DNA from: Parabacteroides distasonis ATCC 8503
GTDB taxonomy: Bacteria > Bacteroidota > Bacteroidia > Bacteroidales > Tannerellaceae
Assembly (NCBI RefSeq): GCF_000012845.1
Contig: NC_009615.1
Location: 1,263,501 to 1,327,500, forward strand
Direction of reading: 5' to 3'
Length of the DNA: 64,000 nucleotides
The position numbers were made by a program, and so were the translations under genes. This document shows positions 16,628-26,210 of this stretch, piece after piece (the first letter of the stretch is position 1; each line of letters begins with the position of its first letter). A model generated the notes under the pieces. It searched no databases and was not told the DNA's origin. It saw only the letters and a program-made list of their open reading frames with translations.

Positions 16628-18937
16628 ATGAAACAAATCATTATGGCGGCCCTTCTTATATCTTTTTCTTGGGGTATCCGGGCACAGCAATTACAGATCA
16701 GGGGGAAAGTCATTGATCTATCCGACAAGTCTCCTCTTGAGTTTGCGAATATCACGCTTCAAACAGCCGATTCCGCATTTATCACAGGGACGACGACGGA
16801 TAGTAAAGGACTTTTCCGGATCGAGAAAGTCAAGGCCGGAGATTATCAAGTATCTGTTTCCTCCATAGGTTACAAGACCTCGGTAGTCTCCGTGCTGGGA
16901 CTTTCCCAGCCTATAGATCTCGGTACGATCTCATTGGCATCCTCCTCTATATCCTTAGATGAAGTCACGGTCAACGCTTCCGCTATCCGCAATACGGCGG
17001 ACCGTAAGATCACGTTCCCTACCTCTGAGCAAAAAGCGGCTTCCAGCAATGGCATCAACCTATTGAACGCCTTGATGCTTCCTCGTTTGGAAGTAGACCC
17101 GATTCGGAATAGCGTATCGCTACCGAATGAAGGGACTATTCAATTCTGCATCAACGGTATCAAGGTGGAGCTATCCGATATCCGGGGCTTATCGCCACAG
17201 GAGGTAATCCGGGTAGAATATCATGATAATCCGGGCTTACGTTACGGTAACGCCTCTGTCGTACTCGACTACATTGTCCGGAGGGAAACTAGCGGCGGTT
17301 CTGTCAATCTGGATCTTAGTAATTCACCGACCACCTCTTTTGGAGACGATCAGGTATCGACGAAGTTCAATCATAAGAAATCGGAGTTCGGATTGCAATA
17401 CGCCGTCCGTTACCGGAATCCGTATCATATCTGGACGGAAGGAGTCGAGACCTTCCGCTTTGAGAGTGGCGAGACGATGGAACGTACCTCGGAAGGTCTG
17501 CCAAGAGGAATGTCCGAGACCGCTCATAACCTCTCTCTTAATTATAATCTGGTAGATAACGACCATTATTATTTCAATGCTACGCTACGCTATTTCTTAT
17601 CAGACGAGGATAAAGGTGGCGGCAAGAACCTGTATACCAACAATAATCCCGAGGATAAGACATACGCTTGGAATCCAAATAGCAACTCTACCAAACGTCC
17701 TTCCCTCGACCTTTATTACCAACGCTCCTTACCACATAAGCAGACATTGATACTTAATATGGTAGGTACGTACATACATACGAACGCAAACCAAATGTAT
17801 CAAGAATGGAAAAACGATATCCTCTTATCGGATATCTTGTCGAACGTGGACGGAGACAAATATTCCATCATCGGCGAGGGAATCTACGAACGGCAATTCG
17901 AGGCCGGTCGATTGGGAGGAGGATTGAAACACACCCAATCGTGGACGGATAACACCTACAGCGGAACGGTTGGAGGACGAACCAAGATGAAACAGTCGGA
18001 GACGTATCTCTATACGGAATTCAGCGGACGTGTCAAGAAGTTGAATTATACCGCCGGAATAGGTGTCTCCCGCTCATGGTTCAAGCAAGAAGGCGAGGAA
18101 GATTATCAATATTATACGTTCCGCCCAAAGGTATCCTTACAATATAACTTTACGGATAATATGTATTTCCGGGTAAACGGTAGCGTAAATAATGTCTCAC
18201 CTAGCCTATCGGAACTAAGCGCCATCGAGCAATATATCGATACGCTACAGATACGCCGGGGAAATCCTTATCTGAAACCCTATAAGAGTTATGACATGCA
18301 AGCCAATTATCTATATAAAAAAGGAATATTCACCGGAGACTTAAACTTTTATTACAGTAATAGCCCGGACCAGATCATGGAGGAAGTGATACGAGAAAAT
18401 AATAAGTTCATTCGCATTACCGATAACCAAAAAGGATGGCAGAAACTAAGCGGTGACTTGACATTACGTGTCGGCCCTATCATCAAGCGGATCATAAGCC
18501 TATCCGTGACAGGTGGAGTCAATCGTTATATCAGCGAAGGAAATAGTTACTCGCATACCTATAACAATTGGTATTACCGGGCTTCCGTCATGGCTATGTA
18601 CAAGAAATTCATGGCTATGTTCCAGATACAAAGTAGCTATAATACGTTTGTCGGCGAATTATTGCATGGCGGCGAGAATATCCATATGTTTATGTTCCGG
18701 TACAATCAAGGTAAATTCGCCGTTGGAGCCGGATTGATGATGCCTTTCTCCAGCCAGTACAAACGGGTAGAGGAAAATCGGAACGCTTACGCTCCCAGCC
18801 GTACGAACATGTACGCGAACGACTTCAGCCGAATGTTGATGCTAACCTTCTCTTGGAATTTTGACTTCGGCCGCAAGTTCAAGGAGGCCAATAAGAAACT
18901 TTGGAATAGTGACGAGGATTCGGGTATCATGCGATGA
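16628..18937 (+). CDS. TonB-dependent-receptor-like outer-membrane beta-barrel protein
   Basis: The 769-residue protein has a signal peptide (ending GIRAQ), a carboxypeptidase-D-regulatory-like beta-sandwich (about 20-110: GKVIDLSDKSPLEFANITLQ), a plug-like segment (120-200), and a long C-terminal barrel rich in aromatic strands ending FSWNFDFGRKF and a short tail. This is the layout of the Bacteroidota OMP_b-brl_3 family. No SusD partner gene is present, so it is probably not a glycan SUS system. It is the last gene of the GntR-controlled operon, so it may form an outer-membrane component of the same stress or export system (inference). Confidence 0.85.
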   Translation: MKQIIMAALLISFSWGIRAQQLQIRGKVIDLSDKSPLEFANITLQTADSAFITGTTTDSKGLFRIEKVKAGDYQVSVSSIGYKTSVVSVLGLSQPIDLGTISLASSSISLDEVTVNASAIRNTADRKITFPTSEQKAASSNGINLLNALMLPRLEVDPIRNSVSLPNEGTIQFCINGIKVELSDIRGLSPQEVIRVEYHDNPGLRYGNASVVLDYIVRRETSGGSVNLDLSNSPTTSFGDDQVSTKFNHKKSEFGLQYAVRYRNPYHIWTEGVETFRFESGETMERTSEGLPRGMSETAHNLSLNYNLVDNDHYYFNATLRYFLSDEDKGGGKNLYTNNNPEDKTYAWNPNSNSTKRPSLDLYYQRSLPHKQTLILNMVGTYIHTNANQMYQEWKNDILLSDILSNVDGDKYSIIGEGIYERQFEAGRLGGGLKHTQSWTDNTYSGTVGGRTKMKQSETYLYTEFSGRVKKLNYTAGIGVSRSWFKQEGEEDYQYYTFRPKVSLQYNFTDNMYFRVNGSVNNVSPSLSELSAIEQYIDTLQIRRGNPYLKPYKSYDMQANYLYKKGIFTGDLNFYYSNSPDQIMEEVIRENNKFIRITDNQKGWQKLSGDLTLRVGPIIKRIISLSVTGGVNRYISEGNSYSHTYNNWYYRASVMAMYKKFMAMFQIQSSYNTFVGELLHGGENIHMFMFRYNQGKFAVGAGLMMPFSSQYKRVEENRNAYAPSRTNMYANDFSRMLMLTFSWNFDFGRKFKEANKKLWNSDEDSGIMR

Positions 18938-18949
18938 TCCTCAAATAAA

Positions 18950-18978
18950 AAAAGTCCGGTATTAATTACCGGACTTTT
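18950..18978. terminator. Bidirectional terminator overlapping the end of the next gene
   Basis: A perfect 12-bp stem (AAAAGTCCGGTA with TACCGGACTTTT) and 5-base loop has A- and T-runs on both sides. It ends the ABC-GntR operon on the plus strand and the minus-strand gene 18962-19555, whose last codons and TAA stop lie inside the hairpin. Confidence 0.85.
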
Positions 18979-19555
18979 CTTTTCTATCTTCAGGAGGGGG
19001 AATTGGAACCCCTTCTTTAATAAACTCATCATATACGATCTTAGGATGGTCTTGCGGAGAAGCCAGTTGATATTCCGCGGCGAAATTATCCCGCCTAAAA
19101 TTCTTCAGCTTAAGGTTTTCCGCGCTGTAATTTCTCAAGGTCTCCTTTCTGTCACCAAACAAAGAACTGTTCAATACTTCCGAATCCAGAATATTTTCTT
19201 TCGGAGTCATCGTCGGCAAAAGGTTTTGTTCCAGCAATCCTCTATAAGCGCCAATGTATTCGCACCAAACAGAATTACCTTTTTGATAGATTCGATAGGT
19301 GTAGTTAGACCAAGCTGTCGTTACATGAATCTCATGCTCCCAGATATCGACGCATGCCTCTGAATCAAAGTAGGGATCTTTAATCGTCACACGTCGTAAT
19401 CCATGATTCTCATCTCTCACTAAAGTCAGCCACTTATCTGAATGAAGTATTTCAGAAATAATGTCGGGCAACTTTTCCTTGATTTCAAATTGGATTCTCA
19501 TACATTTCGCCTGCCGGTCAGGACTTTTTAAGGTTGCCAGGTTCTCATTAAACAT
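18962..19555 (-). CDS. Protein of unknown function
   Basis: The 197-residue soluble protein has no signal peptide and no recognised domain. It is rich in charged residues and has a central part with beta-like strands (VDIWEHEIHVTTAWSNYTYRIY). The ATG at 19555 was chosen over an upstream TTG at 19579 because a minus-strand -7 box (TATATTTG, 19577-19584) places the transcript start near 19570. The stop codon lies in the shared terminator hairpin. It is convergent to the outer-membrane protein gene and divergent from serB. Confidence 0.6.
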   Translation of the reverse strand: MFNENLATLKSPDRQAKCMRIQFEIKEKLPDIISEILHSDKWLTLVRDENHGLRRVTIKDPYFDSEACVDIWEHEIHVTTAWSNYTYRIYQKGNSVWCEYIGAYRGLLEQNLLPTMTPKENILDSEVLNSSLFGDRKETLRNYSAENLKLKNFRRDNFAAEYQLASPQDHPKIVYDEFIKEGVPIPPPEDRKEKSGN

Positions 19556-19656
19556 TTTGTCGTTAATACGATAAAACAAATATAAGCAAAAATGTTTAAT
19601 ATATTATACTCTTTTTCGATAATTCTTACGTACTTTTGCCTAATAGAATGACAAAT

Positions 19657-20883
19657 ATGGCACAAAACGACGAAATAATACTGATAAATATCAATGGAGC
19701 GGATCGTCCGGGTGTAACGGCGGCTCTTACGGAGATTCTAGCCAAGAACAACGCTGTTATCCTCGATATCGGTCAAGCGGATATCCATAACCATTTATCA
19801 TTGGGTATCTTGTTTCAAAGCACGGAAGGAAATTCCGGCGATATATTGAAAGAACTACTGTTCAAGAGTTACGAATTAGACGTCAATATCCGTTTCAATC
19901 CCATTACAGAGCAAGAATATAGTAAATGGGTAGGTATGCAGGGCAAGAACCGATATATCATCACGATATTAAGCCGAAAGCTTACAGCCAAGCAAATCGC
20001 GGGTGTTTCCCGGATCGTAGCGGAGCAAGATATGAATATTGATGATATCAAGCGGCTCACGGGACGTATCCCGTTGGACGAGAATGCCCGTACCCCCAAG
20101 GCGAGCGTGGAGTTTTCCGTACGTGGTACCCCGAAAAACAAGGAGTGCATGAAAGCGGAGTTCATGAAACTTTCCACGGAGCTTGAGATGGATATCTCTT
20201 TCCAAGAGGATAGCATGTATCGCCGTATGCGCCGTCTGATTTGTTTCGATATGGACTCTACCTTGATAGAGACGGAGGTTATCGACGAGTTGGCGATACG
20301 TGCCGGAGTTGGCGATCAAGTAAAAGCGATTACAGAGGCAGCCATGCGTGGAGAGATCGATTTCTGCGAGAGCTTCCGCCAGCGTTGTGCCTTATTAAAG
20401 GGGTTGGACGTATCCGTGATGCAGGAGATCGCCGAGAATCTACCGATCACAGAAGGTGTAGACCGTTTGATGCGTATCTTGAAAAAGGTGGGCTTCAAGA
20501 TCGCTATCCTTTCCGGAGGTTTCACTTATTTCGGTAATTTCCTTAAACAAAAATATAATATCGACTATGTATACGCCAACGAGCTTGAGATCGAGAATGG
20601 CAAGCTAACGGGTAATCATGTGGGCGATATCGTAGATGGGAAGCGGAAAGCGGAATTATTACGCCTGATCGCGCAAGTGGAGAACGTGGATATTCGCCAG
20701 ACCGTAGCGGTTGGCGACGGGGCGAACGACTTGCCGATGATTAGTATCGCCGGTCTAGGTATCGCCTTCCATGCCAAACCGAAGGTAAAGGCGACCGCCA
20801 AGCAATCTATCTCTACGATTGGCCTCGATGGTATCTTATATTTCCTTGGATACAAGGATTCGTATTTGGATGAACAGATGTAA
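19657..20883 (+). CDS. serB: Phosphoserine phosphatase SerB with N-terminal ACT domains
   Basis: The enzyme dephosphorylates O-phosphoserine in the last step of serine synthesis. The 408-residue form has two ACT-like domains (about 1-180) and a C-terminal HAD domain with DMDSTL (nucleophile), SGGF and GDGANDLPMI motifs. The start at 19657 (MAQNDEI) or 19648 (MTNMAQ) was preferred over the more upstream TTG because the -7 box TACTTTTG (19631-19638) predicts initiation near 19645. The Dabb gene follows 25 bp later and the next gene overlaps that, suggesting a three-gene transcript. Confidence 0.93.
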   Translation: MAQNDEIILININGADRPGVTAALTEILAKNNAVILDIGQADIHNHLSLGILFQSTEGNSGDILKELLFKSYELDVNIRFNPITEQEYSKWVGMQGKNRYIITILSRKLTAKQIAGVSRIVAEQDMNIDDIKRLTGRIPLDENARTPKASVEFSVRGTPKNKECMKAEFMKLSTELEMDISFQEDSMYRRMRRLICFDMDSTLIETEVIDELAIRAGVGDQVKAITEAAMRGEIDFCESFRQRCALLKGLDVSVMQEIAENLPITEGVDRLMRILKKVGFKIAILSGGFTYFGNFLKQKYNIDYVYANELEIENGKLTGNHVGDIVDGKRKAELLRLIAQVENVDIRQTVAVGDGANDLPMISIAGLGIAFHAKPKVKATAKQSISTIGLDGILYFLGYKDSYLDEQM

Positions 20884-20908
20884 TATATATAATTAATGTA
20901 TAGCGATT

Positions 20909-21214
20909 ATGATCAGACATATTGTAATGTTTAAGTTGAAGGAGTTTCAAACTCCGGCTGAGAAGCAAGCCAAAATGCAAGAAATTAAGGATAAACTGGA
21001 AGCCTTAATCAATAAGATAGACGTATTGAAAATGATCCGTGTAGATTTTAATTGTAATCCGGCGGAGACTTGGGATATTATTTTAACTACTGAATTGCCT
21101 ACCTTGGAAGATGTAAATACGTACGCTAATCATCCGGAACATGTAGCGGTCGCTAAAGGAATTATTGGCCCGGTAAAGGCGGACAGAGCTTGTGTTGACT
21201 ATGAAATCCTTTGA
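20909..21214 (+). CDS. Stress-responsive alpha/beta-barrel (Dabb) domain protein
   Basis: The 101-residue protein matches the small dimeric Dabb fold: IRHIVMFKLKEF at the N-terminus, central helix, and the closing motif HPEHVAVAKGIIGPVKADRACVDYE. Members bind or turn over small molecules, and some have a role in stress. The precise role here is unknown. It sits between serB and the C_GCAxxG_C_C gene, overlapping the latter by 23 bp. Confidence 0.85.
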   Translation: MIRHIVMFKLKEFQTPAEKQAKMQEIKDKLEALINKIDVLKMIRVDFNCNPAETWDIILTTELPTLEDVNTYANHPEHVAVAKGIIGPVKADRACVDYEIL

Positions 21215-21671
21215 TATAGAGGAGCGTGTGAACCAAGCGGTCCACAACTTCGAGTCCGGATATAATTGTGCTCAATCTGTATTCCTCGCTTATTCGGATG
21301 TCTTCGAGTTGGATTTAGAGCTGGCGAAAAAGATGTCTGTATCTTTTGGAGGAGGTGTCGGACGCATGCGTGAGGTTTGTGGTACCGTAAACGCAATGGC
21401 GATGTTAGCCGGATTTAAGTATCCGGTATTTGATCCGCTAGATCAAGAGGCGCGTGCCCGCAACTATGGCATGGTACAAAAAATGGCGGCTTTATTCAAG
21501 GAGAAGCATGGGACGATCATTTGCCGTAGCCTTCTTCCTCCGGAAGAGACATCGACGAATCCCTCTCCTTCCGCACGCACGCAACAGTATTATGCCAAAC
21601 GTCCTTGCGGTAAATACGTTAAGGAAGCGGCTCGTATCGCCGGGCATATGCTAAAGGGTGAACTTGAATAA
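21192..21671 (+). CDS. C_GCAxxG_C_C family protein
   Basis: The 159-residue protein has the family pattern of conserved Cys and Gly (GYNCAQSV at residue 20, GGGVGRMREVCGTVNA near 50-65, then Cys at KHGTIICRSLL and PCGKYV). These cysteines may bind a metal cluster (inference). The usual GCG before the second Cys is GVG/RMREVCG here. The 23-bp overlap with the Dabb gene suggests translational coupling. The biochemical function of the family is not established to my knowledge. Confidence 0.8.
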   Translation: MLTMKSFDIEERVNQAVHNFESGYNCAQSVFLAYSDVFELDLELAKKMSVSFGGGVGRMREVCGTVNAMAMLAGFKYPVFDPLDQEARARNYGMVQKMAALFKEKHGTIICRSLLPPEETSTNPSPSARTQQYYAKRPCGKYVKEAARIAGHMLKGELE

Positions 21672-21680
21672 ACGGCATTG

Positions 21681-22385
21681 TCAAGCTAGAAGACGTATTT
21701 GTGAAATATAACCAAGTTTTCGAATCTCAGTGAATAACTCACTGTAAGAGGACTTGGATTTCACATTGACTTTATAGGTAATTGTCGACGTATTCTTGTC
21801 GTAATTATGCTCATAAGAAAGACTTACGATAAATATGCTCCTATTTTCCAAGATTTTCCGGATACCTTTAAGATCGGGAGTCGAGGTTGAGCAATTTATC
21901 GTAAGTATTTTATTAACACCATCCAAATACATACGTCGCTCCAGCCTTTCTAAAGAAACCAATACGAACAAGGTAAATGCCGTAGTGATAGAAGCGGCCA
22001 AGAACATGCCGGCACCAGCGGCCAAACCGACTACAGCCATTACCCAAATACAAGCCGCCGTAGTGAGTCCATGCACGCTTCCATGACTTTGAATAATAGC
22101 TCCTGCTCCCAAGAAACCAATACCTGTAAGGACTTGGGCGGCGATACGCCCCGGATCTCCATTCAAGAAATTCGGATAGGTTTGTGGTATCCAGATAGAT
22201 ATCAACATGGCGGCGGCAGATCCCATACAGATCAAGGTAAAGGTCCGCATACCAGCGTCCCTACGGCGAAATTGTCTTTCTACACCAATAATAGCGCCAA
22301 GCACGAAGCTGATAGCTAATCGTACGGCGGCGGTCGAGGCCGTTATCTGAGTATTCTCTAAAATATCGTTCAAATGTTCCAGCAT
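21681..22385 (-). CDS. MgtC/SapB family membrane protein
   Basis: The 234-residue inner-membrane protein has four to five N-terminal transmembrane helices with the family motif RLAISFVLGAIIGVERQFRRRDAGMRTFTLICMG, followed by GDPGRIAAQVLTGIGFLGAGAI, and a C-terminal cytosolic ACT-like domain (about 145-234). MgtC proteins are linked to growth at low magnesium and to regulation of the ATP synthase in pathogens; the function in commensals is unclear. It is convergent to the C_GCAxxG_C_C gene and has a minus-strand -7 box (TATATTTG, 22411-22418) close to its start. Confidence 0.9.
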   Translation of the reverse strand: MLEHLNDILENTQITASTAAVRLAISFVLGAIIGVERQFRRRDAGMRTFTLICMGSAAAMLISIWIPQTYPNFLNGDPGRIAAQVLTGIGFLGAGAIIQSHGSVHGLTTAACIWVMAVVGLAAGAGMFLAASITTAFTLFVLVSLERLERRMYLDGVNKILTINCSTSTPDLKGIRKILENRSIFIVSLSYEHNYDKNTSTITYKVNVKSKSSYSELFTEIRKLGYISQIRLLA

Positions 22386-22521
22386 AGTCTGTCATTCATT
22401 CTAAGTTATACAAATATAGAAAATTTCTATGTACCGATTATGGAATGAAAACAATGTAAAATCGTCAAAAGTTGTATCTTTGAGACAGAATAAAAGTCAT
22501 TCACCTCTAAACTTAGAAAAA

Positions 22522-23283
22522 TTGAAAATAATAACGTACAATACAAATGGATTAAGGGCTGCCGTAGGTAAAGGCTTGCCCGAATGGTTGGCTCAAGAAC
22601 AGCCGGACGTGTTATGTATCCAAGAGACAAAGTTGCAACCAGACCAGTTCCCGTCAGAAACATTCGAGACTTTAGGATATAAGTCTTATTTGTTTAGTGC
22701 CCAAAAGAAGGGATATAGTGGCGTGGCCATTCTTACGAAACAGGAACCGGATCATATCGAGTATGGAATGGGGATCGAGAAGTATGATAATGAGGGACGT
22801 TTCCTCCGTGCTGATTTCGGGGATGTATCGATCGTAAGTGTCTATCATCCTTCCGGGACTAGTGGGGATGAACGGCAGGATTTTAAGATGATATGGCTGG
22901 AAGATTTCCAGAAATATGTCGTTGAGTTACAGAAATCCCGTCCGAACTTAATTCTCTGTGGCGATTACAACATTTGCCACGAGCCGATAGATATTCATGA
23001 TCCGATCAGGAACGCAAAGAACAGTGGTTTCCTTCCGGAAGAACGGGAATGGATGACTCGCTTCTTATCCGCAGGTTTTACGGATACATTTCGCTTCTTG
23101 AACCCGGATAAGCAAGAATATACATGGTGGAGTTATCGCTTCAATTCCAGATCTAAAAATAAAGGATGGCGTATTGATTATTGTATGGTTAGCGACAATA
23201 TGAAGCCGAAAGTTAAAGCCGCTTATATATTAAACGATGCCGTACATTCTGATCATTGTCCGGCCGTATTAGAGATCGAATAA
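22522..23283 (+). CDS. xth: Exodeoxyribonuclease III, probable TTG start
   Basis: ExoIII is an AP endonuclease and 3'-5' exonuclease in base excision repair. The 253-residue enzyme begins KIITYNTNGLRAA, with Mg-binding Glu in CIQETKL, catalytic GDYNICHEPIDI, and HSDHCPAVLE at the end. No ATG lies at the expected position: the family start aligns with TTG at 22522. An upstream ATG at 22429 would add 31 residues and would lie before the -7 box TATCTTTG (22475-22482), so it cannot be on that transcript. A terminator follows. The TTG start is inferred from alignment by eye. Confidence 0.88.
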   Translation: MKIITYNTNGLRAAVGKGLPEWLAQEQPDVLCIQETKLQPDQFPSETFETLGYKSYLFSAQKKGYSGVAILTKQEPDHIEYGMGIEKYDNEGRFLRADFGDVSIVSVYHPSGTSGDERQDFKMIWLEDFQKYVVELQKSRPNLILCGDYNICHEPIDIHDPIRNAKNSGFLPEEREWMTRFLSAGFTDTFRFLNPDKQEYTWWSYRFNSRSKNKGWRIDYCMVSDNMKPKVKAAYILNDAVHSDHCPAVLEIE

Positions 23284-23300
23284 TTTTTCATAATAAAAAG

Positions 23301-23345
23301 AAAGGATGTGTTCTTTTTGCGTAAGCGAACACATCCTTTTTTATT
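23301..23345 (+). terminator. Terminator after xth
   Basis: The perfect 13-bp stem AAAGGATGTGTTC with GAACACATCCTTT, a 13-base loop and a T-run begins 17 bases after the xth stop. The A-rich left side may also serve the convergent pyrD transcript. Confidence 0.85.
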
Positions 23346-23384
23346 ATTGAAAAAATGGAAATAAAGTCTATAAATGAACTTAGA

Positions 23385-24302
23385 TTATCTCTGAATATCC
23401 AATGCTCCGATCAACTCTTTTACTGATTTAAAACCATGTCGGTCACAATAGTCATTCAATCCATCAATAACCTTGATAGAAACAGTTGGATCTACAAAGT
23501 TATAAGTTCCGATCTGGATAGCACTAGCCCCAGCTAACATGAACTCCACGGCATCTTTCCAATTTGAAATACCTCCCAAACCTATAATTGGAATCTTTAC
23601 CGCATGATACGTTTGCCATACCATACGTAGAGCTACAGGTTTTACGCAAGGCCCGGAAAGACCTCCAGTTATTGTAGATAATATAGGTTTACGTTTCTCT
23701 GCGTCGATGGCCATTCCAAGCATCGTATTAATTAACGAAACAGAATCCGCACCCTCCGCTTCAACAGCTTTAGCGATCTCCGTAATATCAGTTACATTAG
23801 GAGAAAGTTTTACAATAAGTATCTTTGGATAAACCCTACGAACAGCCTTAACAACCTCTCCCGCACCACACGTAGTAACGCCGAAAGCCATACCACCTTG
23901 CTTTACGTTCGGACAAGAAATGTTCAGTTCGATAGCGGGAATCCTATCCAACTCTGCGATCTTTTCCGCACACTCGACATACGTTTCAACCGAAGACCCA
24001 CTCACGTTTACGATCATATTCGTATTGATGTCCTTGATCTTCGGATAAATATGCTCAGCGAAATAATCGGCGCCCTTATTCTGAAGCCCCACGGCATTCA
24101 ACATTCCGGAAGGAGTCTCCGCCATTCTTGGATAATCATTACCTTCACGAGGTTGGATAGTGGTACCTTTCACGAAAATACCCCCCAAACGTGAAATATC
24201 CATGAAATCAGCATATTCTATACCATATCCGAACGTGCCGGATGCTGTCATTACCGGATTTTTCAACGGTAAATTCCCAATGTTTACATTTAATTCAGCC
24301 AT
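23385..24302 (-). CDS. pyrD: Dihydroorotate dehydrogenase, class 1B catalytic subunit
   Basis: PyrDB oxidises dihydroorotate to orotate with FMN in pyrimidine synthesis. The 305-residue protein shows the TIM-barrel pattern: [13 protein letters not shown], catalytic Cys in [21 protein letters not shown] and [24 protein letters not shown]. The class 1B assignment rests on the adjacent pyrK, which it overlaps by 13 bp. The pair passes electrons through FMN, 2Fe-2S and FAD to NAD. It is in the cytoplasm. Confidence 0.95.
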   Translation of the reverse strand: MAELNVNIGNLPLKNPVMTASGTFGYGIEYADFMDISRLGGIFVKGTTIQPREGNDYPRMAETPSGMLNAVGLQNKGADYFAEHIYPKIKDINTNMIVNVSGSSVETYVECAEKIAELDRIPAIELNISCPNVKQGGMAFGVTTCGAGEVVKAVRRVYPKILIVKLSPNVTDITEIAKAVEAEGADSVSLINTMLGMAIDAEKRKPILSTITGGLSGPCVKPVALRMVWQTYHAVKIPIIGLGGISNWKDAVEFMLAGASAIQIGTYNFVDPTVSIKVIDGLNDYCDRHGFKSVKELIGALDIQR

Positions 24303-25075
24303 GACAATTTCTCAATATTAAATACGGGACCTTCTGTACATACACACACATTATGACCTTCCTTGTTTTTCTCTACGCAGCACAAACAAGCACCTATGCC
24401 ACAAGCCATCGTGTTCTCAAGAGAAACCTCGCAAGAAATAGCTTCCGCACCTGCGTATTTCGCTACCGCCACCATCATTGGTTTAGGACCACAAGTATAA
24501 ATCTGGTCAAATCGGACCTCTTTAAGGATCGTATGGTTAGTCACATACCCTTTCTCGCCTAGCGAACCATCTTCGGTTGTGATATAAACCTTACCAAATC
24601 TCTGGAATTCATCTAATTGCAATACATCATCCTTAGAACGAGCTCCAAGTAGAAAAGTAGGCTCAAAACCGGCTTCTTTTAAACAAGCTCCTAGATATAA
24701 CATCGGAGCGGTTCCAACACCACCACCAATCAGCAAAAGTCTTTTGTTCTCCTGTTCCTTGGAAGGAATTGTAAAACTATTACCCAGTGGTAGCATTATG
24801 TTTACAATATCACCGGGACGGAATTCTGCCATTTTTCTCGTGCCATCACCAACAAGTTGAATCAATAACCACAACTCATTTTTAGACTTATCTACATAGT
24901 TGACAGAAATCGGACGACGTAAGAATGTTGTAGGAGAGTTTTCTACATGAACCTCTACAAATTGTCCGGGAAGCATCTCTGGAAGATTCCCATCCGAGGT
25001 TAACTTTAGCAGGCAATAATTTTTATGAAGGTGACAGTTTTCAGTCACCTTCATGTCTAAGATGTACTTCTTCAT
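24290..25075 (-). CDS. pyrK: Dihydroorotate dehydrogenase electron transfer subunit PyrK
   Basis: The 261-residue protein carries an FAD domain (RRPISV, residues 52-57), an NAD domain ([14 protein letters not shown]) and a C-terminal 2Fe-2S site with four Cys in [13 protein letters not shown] and VCVC. It passes electrons from PyrD to NAD. The ATG at 25075 was preferred to a GTG at 25081. A minus-strand -7 box (TATCTTTG, 25100-25107) predicts a transcript that starts some 20 bases upstream. The pyrK-pyrD overlap supports one transcript. Confidence 0.94.
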   Translation of the reverse strand: MKKYILDMKVTENCHLHKNYCLLKLTSDGNLPEMLPGQFVEVHVENSPTTFLRRPISVNYVDKSKNELWLLIQLVGDGTRKMAEFRPGDIVNIMLPLGNSFTIPSKEQENKRLLLIGGGVGTAPMLYLGACLKEAGFEPTFLLGARSKDDVLQLDEFQRFGKVYITTEDGSLGEKGYVTNHTILKEVRFDQIYTCGPKPMMVAVAKYAGAEAISCEVSLENTMACGIGACLCCVEKNKEGHNVCVCTEGPVFNIEKLSWLN

Positions 25076-25140
25076 ATACACGATTACTCAATTTATCCGC
25101 AAAGATACATGAATATAACGTATATACCGAACAGTTTACC

Positions 25141-25596
25141 TTAGTCTTTCTTGTTTTTTTCAGGGACGAAAGTATCAAACGTATTGTCGGAGTAAAATAT
25201 CATTATTTTACTAACATTTTTAGAAGGCTTTTCTTGGCATATAACTTGCTCTACAACAGGTTGTTTCTGGATGTTTACAGGTGTCTCAACCCCAATTTCC
25301 TTGCGATTTTCGGCAACAACTTGTACATTGGGACGATTTTCAAGCATATTTGTAAACAAATTAGGTTCAGTTAACACATGTTCTCGGATCATTTCGCCTT
25401 TGCCAAACAATAGCCAGTCAGAATCAACATAAGTGAACCGTTCCAGTATTTTTAGCAGAACATCCAAACTCGGATTATTTCTCCCAGATATAATATGTGA
25501 CATTGCCGAACGCTGTATACCGATCGATTCGGCAAATTTAGAAGGGGTAAGTCCTTCACGTTCCATTATTTTTAAAATACGATCTCTCATATTCAT
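25141..25596 (-). CDS. XRE-family helix-turn-helix regulator
   Basis: The 151-residue protein has an N-terminal HTH of the Cro/CI type (RDRILKIMEREGLTPSKFAES, then GIQRSAMSHIISGRNNPSLDVLLKIL, residues 3-51) with the typical second helix. The C-terminal 80 residues are polar and low in structure, without a recognised ligand domain. It has its own promoter containing a perfect inverted repeat that straddles the start site, which suggests autoregulation (inference). No phage or toxin genes are adjacent. Confidence 0.85.
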   Translation of the reverse strand: MNMRDRILKIMEREGLTPSKFAESIGIQRSAMSHIISGRNNPSLDVLLKILERFTYVDSDWLLFGKGEMIREHVLTEPNLFTNMLENRPNVQVVAENRKEIGVETPVNIQKQPVVEQVICQEKPSKNVSKIMIFYSDNTFDTFVPEKNKKD

Positions 25597-25636
25597 ATAT
25601 ATCTTAAATTCTTACTAGAATACTGCCATTATGACC

Positions 25637-25704
25637 GTTTACTAAGATAAATGTCCATAAAGTAAACTGGATACAAAGATAAATCAATATTTCCATTTGT
25701 GCAA
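25637..25704 (-). promoter_or_regulatory. XRE gene promoter with overlapping inverted repeat
   Basis: On the minus strand, a -7 box TATCTTTG (25674-25681) is preceded by TTG (25702-25704) at 20 bp. A perfect 7-bp inverted repeat GTTTACT (25637-25643) and AGTAAAC (25661-25667), 17 bp apart, covers the expected start site near 25667. It is a candidate operator for the XRE protein itself. Confidence 0.6.
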
Positions 25705-26116
25705 TTTATTTTTATAAAACTAAATTGATACATATGTGTCACACCGATACATATGTGATGGGTAGAACTGTAAACCGTGTTCAAGAAGGAGGTATAGAGT
25801 ATTTAGAAAAACTTTAGAAAAATAGCATATATATCTGATCTATATGTAAATATAATAATACATATAATGTATAGTTAGGGGGTTTTTATACGTTTGTAGA
25901 CGAAAAAACATGTTTAGTTAATGTAAACAATCAATATTTCTATATAAAAAACTGGTTATTTATAATTTATAGCAAATCTTACGTGGATAAAGAAATATAT
26001 AGTAATCCATGATTTATATTAGTAATGTAAACATGATACATTTGTAACGTCTATATAATGATTACAAAAACCACCAACATTTGTAATCTACTCAAATACT
26101 TTTATTGTATATATGA

Positions 26117-26146
26117 TTGTAAACATCCATTCCTCGGTTATATTTG
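26117..26146 (+). promoter_or_regulatory. Strong promoter upstream of a small ORF
   Basis: TTG at 26117-26119 is separated by 19 bp from TATATTTG (26139-26146), a near-ideal Bacteroidota promoter. Predicted start is about 26152. A TGTAAAC motif (26118-26124) overlaps the -33 element, so the XRE protein encoded next door could control it (inference). Confidence 0.6.
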
Positions 26147-26210
26147 TATACAATATAATTTTACTCTATTTATTTTACTGCCAACTTGTCTATTTTTCCT
26201 TTAACGGATA

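Noticed and set aside
22429..22521. Extended N-terminus of ExoIII from the upstream ATG
   Set aside because: It has no family match and lies upstream of the predicted promoter.
25727..25757. Seventh member of the 22-23 bp repeat family
   Set aside because: Only two copies of GATACATATGTG, spaced 19 bp, so the period does not match.
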